Assembly (NCBI GenBank): GCA_030265505.1 | Contig: JAJDGD010000004.1 | Span: forward strand, 1 to 58,392 | DNA length: 58,392 nucleotides | Reading direction: 5' to 3' | Origin: Ruminococcaceae bacterium OttesenSCG-928-O06 | GTDB taxonomy: Bacteria; Bacillota; Clostridia; Oscillospirales; Ruminococcaceae | Shown here: piece by piece, positions 54,089 through 58,392 of the stretch | Layout of the letters: every line of letters begins with the position of its first letter | Numbering within the stretch: position 1 is the stretch's first letter | The notes under the pieces: generated by a model | What the model was told of the DNA's origin: nothing | What the model saw: only the letters and a program-made list of their open reading frames with translations | The model's database searches: none | Made by a program: the position numbers and the translations under genes

Positions 54089-55912
54089 ATGCAGAGTGAA
54101 TTTAGCGGCCGGGTGTGGCTGCTGGGGGACGACATCGACACCGACATCATCATCCCCACCGAGTATTTGGCCCTGCCAACGGTGGCGGACATGGCACCCT
54201 ATGCCTTTTCGCCCCTGCGGCCAGGGCTTGCGGGGCAGATACAGCCCGGGGACATTCTTGTAGCGGGAAAGAACTTTGGGTGTGGTTCCTCGCGCGAGCA
54301 AGCACCAGAGATTTTGAAAGAACTAAAAATTGGGTGTGTCATTGCCAAAAGCTATGCGCGCATTTTTTACCGCAACGCCGTGAACAACGGCCTGCTGCTG
54401 CTGGAGAGCCCCGATTTGCCCGATGCCGTGGCCGAAGGGGACACCGTGACGGTGCAGCCCGGGGTGGCGGCGCGCCACGCCGGGAAAGAGTACCCCTTGG
54501 CGCCCATGGCGGAGAACGTGCTGCAAATTTTGGCCGCCGGGGGCCTGGTGCCCGCTGCGCGCCGCCAAAGCGAGGAGATGCGCCGGCACGAGGCCGCGGC
54601 GGCGCAGCAGGCGGCACAGCAGCAGGCGGGGTTGCAAACGGTGTTTACCCCGGCGGCGGGCGGAAGCGCCGGCCCCGCCACCCTGGTGGAGAAGATACTG
54701 GCCCGCAATGCGGGGGTGCCCCGGGTGCAGCCGGGGCAAATCATCACGGTGCGGCCCACCGCGCTGATGGTTCACGACATTTTTGTGCCCTTTGTGGCGG
54801 AAAAGTTCGCCCAGATGGGCTTTGAGAAAATTTGGGATGCGAACAAGGTGGTGCTGATTTACGACCACCTGGTGCCGGCGGCCACCGCAGACGATGTGCG
54901 CCACTTCCAGGTGGGGGATGCCTTTGCGGAAAAGTACGGCCTTGCCCATGTGCACCGTGCCGACGGCATTTGCCACCAGCTGATGGTGGAGCAGGGCTAT
55001 GTGTGCCCCGGCGGGGTGGCCTTTGGCACCGACAGCCACACCACCACCTATGGCGCGGTGGGCGCGTTTGCCACCGGCATAGGCTATACCGAGATGGCCG
55101 CCGTTTTGGGTACCGGCAGCCTGTGGGTGCGGGTGCCCCCCACCATACAGGTGCGGGTAGAGGGCGCGTTTGCCCCGGGCGTGGGCGCAAAAGACTTGAT
55201 ACTGCGCCTTTTGGGAGACATTGGCGCCGATGGCGCGGTGTACCAGGCGCTGGAGTTTTGCGGCAGCGCCATTGAGGAGATGAGCCTTGCCTCGCGCATG
55301 GTGATAGCCAACATGGCGGTGGAGGCCGGGGCCAAGTGCGCCGTGTTTGCGCCGGACGGAAAGGCACTTGCCTTTTGCGACGCGGCGGATGTACCACTGG
55401 AAGAACTGCGGGCCGACGAAGGCGCGCAGTATGCCCGCGTGATGGAGTACGACGCGTCAACGCTGGAAGCGGTGGTGGCGTGCCCGTCTCAGGTGGACAA
55501 AGTGGTGCCGGTGCATGCGGTGGCCGGCACCAAGGTGGACCAGGTGTTTATAGGCAGCTGCACCAACGGCCGCTTAGAGGACTTGCAGATAGCGGCAGAT
55601 ATGTTGCGGGGCAAACAAATTGCCCCCTATATACGGCTGATTGTTACGCCGGCCAGCCGCGAGGTGTACGGCCAGGCGGCAAAGCTGGGCCTGCTGGAGG
55701 ATTTGATACGCGCCGGGGCCACCGTTACCCTGCCGGGTTGTGGGCTGTGCTGCGGGCGGGCCGGGGGCATTTTGGCCGGTGGCGAGGTGGTGCTGGCCAC
55801 CAACAACCGCAACTTTATGGGCCGCATGGGCGACGCCACGGTGCAAATTTACTTGGCGTCGCCGGCGGTGGCGGCCGCCACCGCCCTGGCAGGCGAGATT
55901 GCGTTGCCATAG
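54089..55912 (+). CDS. Fused LeuD-LeuC type hydro-lyase (3-isopropylmalate dehydratase family), copy 2
   Basis: A second 607-residue fusion with the same swivel-first order. DTDIIIPTEYLAL, FGCGSSREQAP, GTDSHTTTYGAVGAFATG, GSCTNGRLEDL and PGCGLCCGRAGG supply the swivel loop and the three cluster cysteines. An alanine/glutamine-rich linker (about 172-190) joins the halves. It is clearly diverged from copy 1, so the two probably handle different substrates, or one is a leucine enzyme and the other serves a related branched acid. The ATG at 54089 follows CGGGAG. It is 46 bases after copy 1. Confidence 0.85.
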   Translation: MQSEFSGRVWLLGDDIDTDIIIPTEYLALPTVADMAPYAFSPLRPGLAGQIQPGDILVAGKNFGCGSSREQAPEILKELKIGCVIAKSYARIFYRNAVNNGLLLLESPDLPDAVAEGDTVTVQPGVAARHAGKEYPLAPMAENVLQILAAGGLVPAARRQSEEMRRHEAAAAQQAAQQQAGLQTVFTPAAGGSAGPATLVEKILARNAGVPRVQPGQIITVRPTALMVHDIFVPFVAEKFAQMGFEKIWDANKVVLIYDHLVPAATADDVRHFQVGDAFAEKYGLAHVHRADGICHQLMVEQGYVCPGGVAFGTDSHTTTYGAVGAFATGIGYTEMAAVLGTGSLWVRVPPTIQVRVEGAFAPGVGAKDLILRLLGDIGADGAVYQALEFCGSAIEEMSLASRMVIANMAVEAGAKCAVFAPDGKALAFCDAADVPLEELRADEGAQYARVMEYDASTLEAVVACPSQVDKVVPVHAVAGTKVDQVFIGSCTNGRLEDLQIAADMLRGKQIAPYIRLIVTPASREVYGQAAKLGLLEDLIRAGATVTLPGCGLCCGRAGGILAGGEVVLATNNRNFMGRMGDATVQIYLASPAVAAATALAGEIALP

Positions 55913-55918
55913 GGTTGG

Positions 55919-56054
55919 CATAAAAAAGAAGGGCAGCTTTAGTGGGGGGGGAGCAATAAGGAAGCATCTGCCAAATCCGCGATTGGTTGCGGAACGGCAG
56001 ATGCTTTTTGTTTCTCGTTGTAAACCCTCAGGGTTGCTGCCCTTCTTTTTTATG
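55919..56054. terminator. Nested inverted repeats after the dehydratase operon
   Basis: An outer perfect 19-bp inverted repeat (55919-55937 and 56036-56054, ending in T-runs on both strands) encloses an 11-bp hairpin AAGCATCTGCC/GGCAGATGCTT (55962-55972 and 55996-56006, then TTTTTG), which itself encloses CCGC/GCGG. It can stop transcription from both sides. The outer repeat also resembles the ends of a miniature transposable element. Confidence 0.7.
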
Positions 56055-56086
56055 GTTCGCACCGCCAAAGCGGGCGGTGCGGGAGG

Positions 56087-56878
56087 TTACTCTATCACCA
56101 CGGCGCGGCTGCCCATGCGTTCAAAATCGGCCATAAACTCGGCGCGTTCTATCTGGGGGCGGCGGCCATGTGGGTCGCAAAAATAGAAATACTCTTCGTC
56201 GTACCCGCACAGCACCACCACATGCAGGTTCATGTAGGGGACATATTGCTCCCCGCTGGCGGCCAGGTGCCAGGAGATGGTGCTGCTGCGGCGGGGGGCG
56301 GCATGGTCGGTGGTTTTCCACACAACCATGGGCAGGCCCCGCGCCAGCAGGGATATCAGTTCGTCTTCGTCGGCACCGGTGATGTTCCATGCGCGCAGGG
56401 CGGTGTTTTGCCCCACCAGGTAGCGGTTGGCCCCGGCGGTGGCGGGGGAGGCAAAGCAGTAAAACCCGTAGTTTGTGGCGGGGTCTCCGGCATAGGCCTT
56501 GTCGGGGTCGGCCCCGGTGAACACCCCGTCCTCATAACGGAAGGCCTCGCGCGGCAGGTACTGGTAGGCCATTTCCATTTTGTCCACGGTAAAGCCGTGG
56601 TAACCCAGCAAAATGGCAAGGCTGGTGGCCTCGCAGCCGTTGGGCAGCTGCGGGTTTTGCAGGATGTTTTCCACCGGCAAGATGCGGGAAGCCGGCGCAG
56701 GCCAGGTGCCCTGGGGTGGCTGCTTTTGCCCAATGACGGGCGCAATGGCAAACGTGGCGCTTTGCAGGGTGCCGGCGGGCCGGCCGCCTGCGGGCAGTGT
56801 GGTGCAGCCGCCCAGCAGCAAAACACAAAATAGCAGCACGGCGCAGGCTGGCCGCCCGTTGCGTTTTTTGTGCGCCAT
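56087..56878 (-). CDS. C39-like cysteine peptidase lipoprotein
   Basis: A 263-residue secreted lipoprotein. The signal peptide ends at LLGGC (cysteine about 25). The catalytic cysteine is in LPNGCEATSLAILLGYHG (about 79-96), and the histidine/aspartate pair lies in NLHVVVLCGYDEEYFYFCDP (about 217-236), the arrangement of the C39_2 papain-like family. It may process or bind peptides outside the cell. AAAGGAGGAGACCTGCC precedes the ATG; it is 30 bases after the DUF488 gene. Confidence 0.85.
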   Translation of the reverse strand: MAHKKRNGRPACAVLLFCVLLLGGCTTLPAGGRPAGTLQSATFAIAPVIGQKQPPQGTWPAPASRILPVENILQNPQLPNGCEATSLAILLGYHGFTVDKMEMAYQYLPREAFRYEDGVFTGADPDKAYAGDPATNYGFYCFASPATAGANRYLVGQNTALRAWNITGADEDELISLLARGLPMVVWKTTDHAAPRRSSTISWHLAASGEQYVPYMNLHVVVLCGYDEEYFYFCDPHGRRPQIERAEFMADFERMGSRAVVIE

Positions 56879-56908
56879 GGCAGGTCTCCTCCTTTGCGGG
56901 CGGCAGGC

Positions 56909-57277
56909 CTACATGGCTTTGGCCCGCTTGTCCAGATACTCTTTCAGCACCAGCGCGTGGTTCACCTGCAGGCTTTTGGCCGCATACAGCAGCGTTACCC
57001 GCCCGGCTTGCCCCAGCTGCAGCAGATGGGCGGTGGCTTGCTGTTTGGCAGGCTCGCCCTCCAGTTCTGCCAAATACTTTTCGCGGAAGATGGCAAAGCG
57101 CTCTGATTCATGGGCAAACCACTCCCGCAACGCGGGGCTGGGGGCGATGTCCTTCAGCCACTCGGTCAAATCGGCCTTTTGTTTGGACACCCCGCGTGGC
57201 CACAGGCGGTCTACCAAAATGCGGGCGTTGTCCTCGGGGGCGGGGGCTTCATAGATGCGTTTGATGACAAATTCCAT
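56909..57277 (-). CDS. DUF488 family protein (YeaO-like)
   Basis: A 122-residue soluble protein with the family's DRLWPRGVSKQKADLTEWLK (about 23-42) and VTLLYAAKSLQVNHALVLKEYL near the end. DUF488 proteins are small and poorly characterised; I infer no specific activity. It is the first gene of a unit with the C39-like lipoprotein. Confidence 0.9.
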   Translation of the reverse strand: MEFVIKRIYEAPAPEDNARILVDRLWPRGVSKQKADLTEWLKDIAPSPALREWFAHESERFAIFREKYLAELEGEPAKQQATAHLLQLGQAGRVTLLYAAKSLQVNHALVLKEYLDKRAKAM

Positions 57278-57409
57278 GGGGGATGCCGCCTTTCTGTGCC
57301 TGCACCCGGCCGGGGCGAGGCAAGGAGTTAGAGTTTCACTTTGCCTCTCATGCTACCACGGCCGGCGCGCAAAACGGCGCGGCTTACGTCTGCCCAAAAG
57401 GAATAAACC

Positions 57410-58390
57410 CTAGCGTTCCTCGCGGTAGTAGTTGGTGCCGCAGGCCTTGGGCTGGCTGCGCTCCTTGCTTTGGCGGATGCTGGTGAAGATGAGCACCAGC
57501 ACGGTGGCCACAAAGGGGATGGCGTCGTACACCTGGGTGGGCACGCCGCTGATGGGCAGGTAGTACCGCAGCACCGAGAGCCCGCCGAACAAAAGGCTGC
57601 CCAGAATGGCGCGCGCGGGGCTCCACGCGGCGAAGATGACCAGCGCCACGGCAATCCATCCGCGGCCGCCCACGCAGTTGTGCACCCAGGTGCCCGAGGT
57701 GCGCACCATGGAGATGTACATGCCCCCCAGCCCGCAAATGCCGCCCCCTATGCAGGTGGCAAGGTATTTGTACAGTGTTACGTTAATGCCGGCGGCGTCG
57801 GCGGTGGCGGGGTTTTCCCCCACGCTGCGCAGGTTCAGCCCCTTGCGCGTGCGCCCCAAAAACCAGGCCAGCACCGCCGCAATGGCCAGGGCGAAGTACA
57901 CCATAAAGTCGTAATTGAACAAAAGCCGCCCCAGCACGGGGATGTCGGACAGCAGAGGGATGCGCAGCGGCGTGAACACCTGTTTGATGGGTTCTGCCAC
58001 GGAGGCATAGCCCCCGGCGCGGATGCCCAAAAGCTCTCCAATAAAGTTGCCCAGCCCGGCGCCGAAGATGGTGAGGGTGAGGCCGGTGACATTTTGGTTG
58101 GCGCGGAACGTAACGGTGACCACCGCATAGATGAGCCCGCCCACGGCTCCGGCCAAAAAGCCCATCAGAATGGCAAGCGCCGTGGCGACATAGGGGTTCA
58201 TTGCCGCGCCTGCGGCCTGCTGGTACAGGAAGGCGGCAGAGATGCCGCTGGCCGCCCCCATGAACATCATGCCCTCTACGCCCAGGTTCAGGTTGCCGCT
58301 TTTCTCGGTTAAAATTTCGCCCAGGGTGCCAAACAGCAGGGGCGTTGCGGCCAGCACCGCCGCGTTGATGAATAGGAGGATCTGGTTCAA
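57410..58390 (-). CDS. Nucleoside-type ABC transporter permease (BmpA/NupQ-like)
   Basis: A 326-residue membrane permease with 8-9 segments. TPLLFGTLGEILTEKSGNLN and LGVEGMMFMGA (about 17-45) are the signature of the permeases that pair with Bmp-type lipoproteins for nucleoside uptake. GLNLRSVGENPATADAAGIN is the coupling region. Reading from the window edge, a TTG at 58390 is the first possible start, but the true start may lie outside the window. Partner ATPase and binding protein would be to the right. It fits the nucleoside salvage theme here. Confidence 0.88.
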   Translation of the reverse strand: MNQILLFINAAVLAATPLLFGTLGEILTEKSGNLNLGVEGMMFMGAASGISAAFLYQQAAGAAMNPYVATALAILMGFLAGAVGGLIYAVVTVTFRANQNVTGLTLTIFGAGLGNFIGELLGIRAGGYASVAEPIKQVFTPLRIPLLSDIPVLGRLLFNYDFMVYFALAIAAVLAWFLGRTRKGLNLRSVGENPATADAAGINVTLYKYLATCIGGGICGLGGMYISMVRTSGTWVHNCVGGRGWIAVALVIFAAWSPARAILGSLLFGGLSVLRYYLPISGVPTQVYDAIPFVATVLVLIFTSIRQSKERSQPKACGTNYYREER

Positions 58391-58392
58391 AG

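Overview
This window looks like chromosomal DNA from a GC-rich, low-branching Gram-positive gut anaerobe of the class Clostridia, most likely Oscillospiraceae/Ruminococcaceae (Faecalibacterium/Gemmiger/Subdoligranulum-like). That is an inference from strong AGGAGG-type ribosome binding sites, consensus sigma-A promoters, two T-box leaders, an NfnAB electron-bifurcating pair, an acyl-ACP thioesterase of Gram-positive type, QueH, and several families (DUF6179/DUF6323, DUF1538, DUF1576, DUF3795) that I associate with Clostridia. I see no rRNA, tRNA, CRISPR array, prophage or insertion sequence.

Layout. 1-2.1 kb: a DUF6179/DUF6323 pair (leftward, cut by the window edge) and a small P-loop kinase. 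2.2-6.5 kb: a potABCD spermidine/putrescine ABC operon behind a consensus promoter and a roughly 310-nt structured leader. 6.6-11.4 kb: four consecutive 350-residue ketopantoate-reductase-family genes, the most striking feature of the window. 11.5-16.9 kb: a frameshifted threonine aldolase, a noncoding stretch with a 123-nt rod-like fold, a PAS-GGDEF-HD-GYP cyclic-di-GMP protein, a lipoprotein and deoC. 17.1-20.9 kb: a DUF1538 membrane protein paired with a tandem PII-like protein, then a polytopic membrane protein. 20.9-30.0 kb: branched-chain amino acid block: Ile-type T-box/ilvA, a DUF815 ATPase, Leu-type T-box/ilvB-ilvN-GNAT-ilvC, and ilvD.

30.1-37.9 kb: a MATE exporter (leftward), nfnA and nfnB separated by a repeat-rich spacer, a cation diffusion facilitator, a PLP aminotransferase and queH. 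38.0-44.3 kb: DUF3795, a uracil/hypoxanthine-DNA glycosylase, nagA, a nitroreductase, a thioesterase, a candidate small RNA under phased TTACA motifs, guaB and a GNAT. 44.5-48.8 kb: tag, an unrecognised 120-residue protein, a DUF1576 membrane protein, and an NAD-dependent epimerase facing a TetR regulator. 49-58.4 kb: cofactor-independent phosphoglycerate mutase, an unlisted 26-residue membrane peptide, purine nucleoside phosphorylase, xpt coupled to two tandem fused LeuD-LeuC dehydratases, a C39-like lipoprotein, DUF488, and a nucleoside-type ABC permease at the right edge.

How it fits together. The core is amino acid and purine metabolism: ilvA/B/N/C/D make isoleucine/valine precursors under uncharged-tRNA control, and the two fused dehydratases probably belong to leucine or a related branched-acid pathway. 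NfnAB balances NADH/NADPH/ferredoxin. Pnp, Xpt, GuaB, DeoC and the terminal permease form a nucleoside and purine salvage theme. The tandem reductase array, the DUF1538/PII-like pair and the xpt-LeuDC-LeuDC operon are the places where function is not explained by textbook pathways. All functions are assigned by reading sequence; no database search was run.
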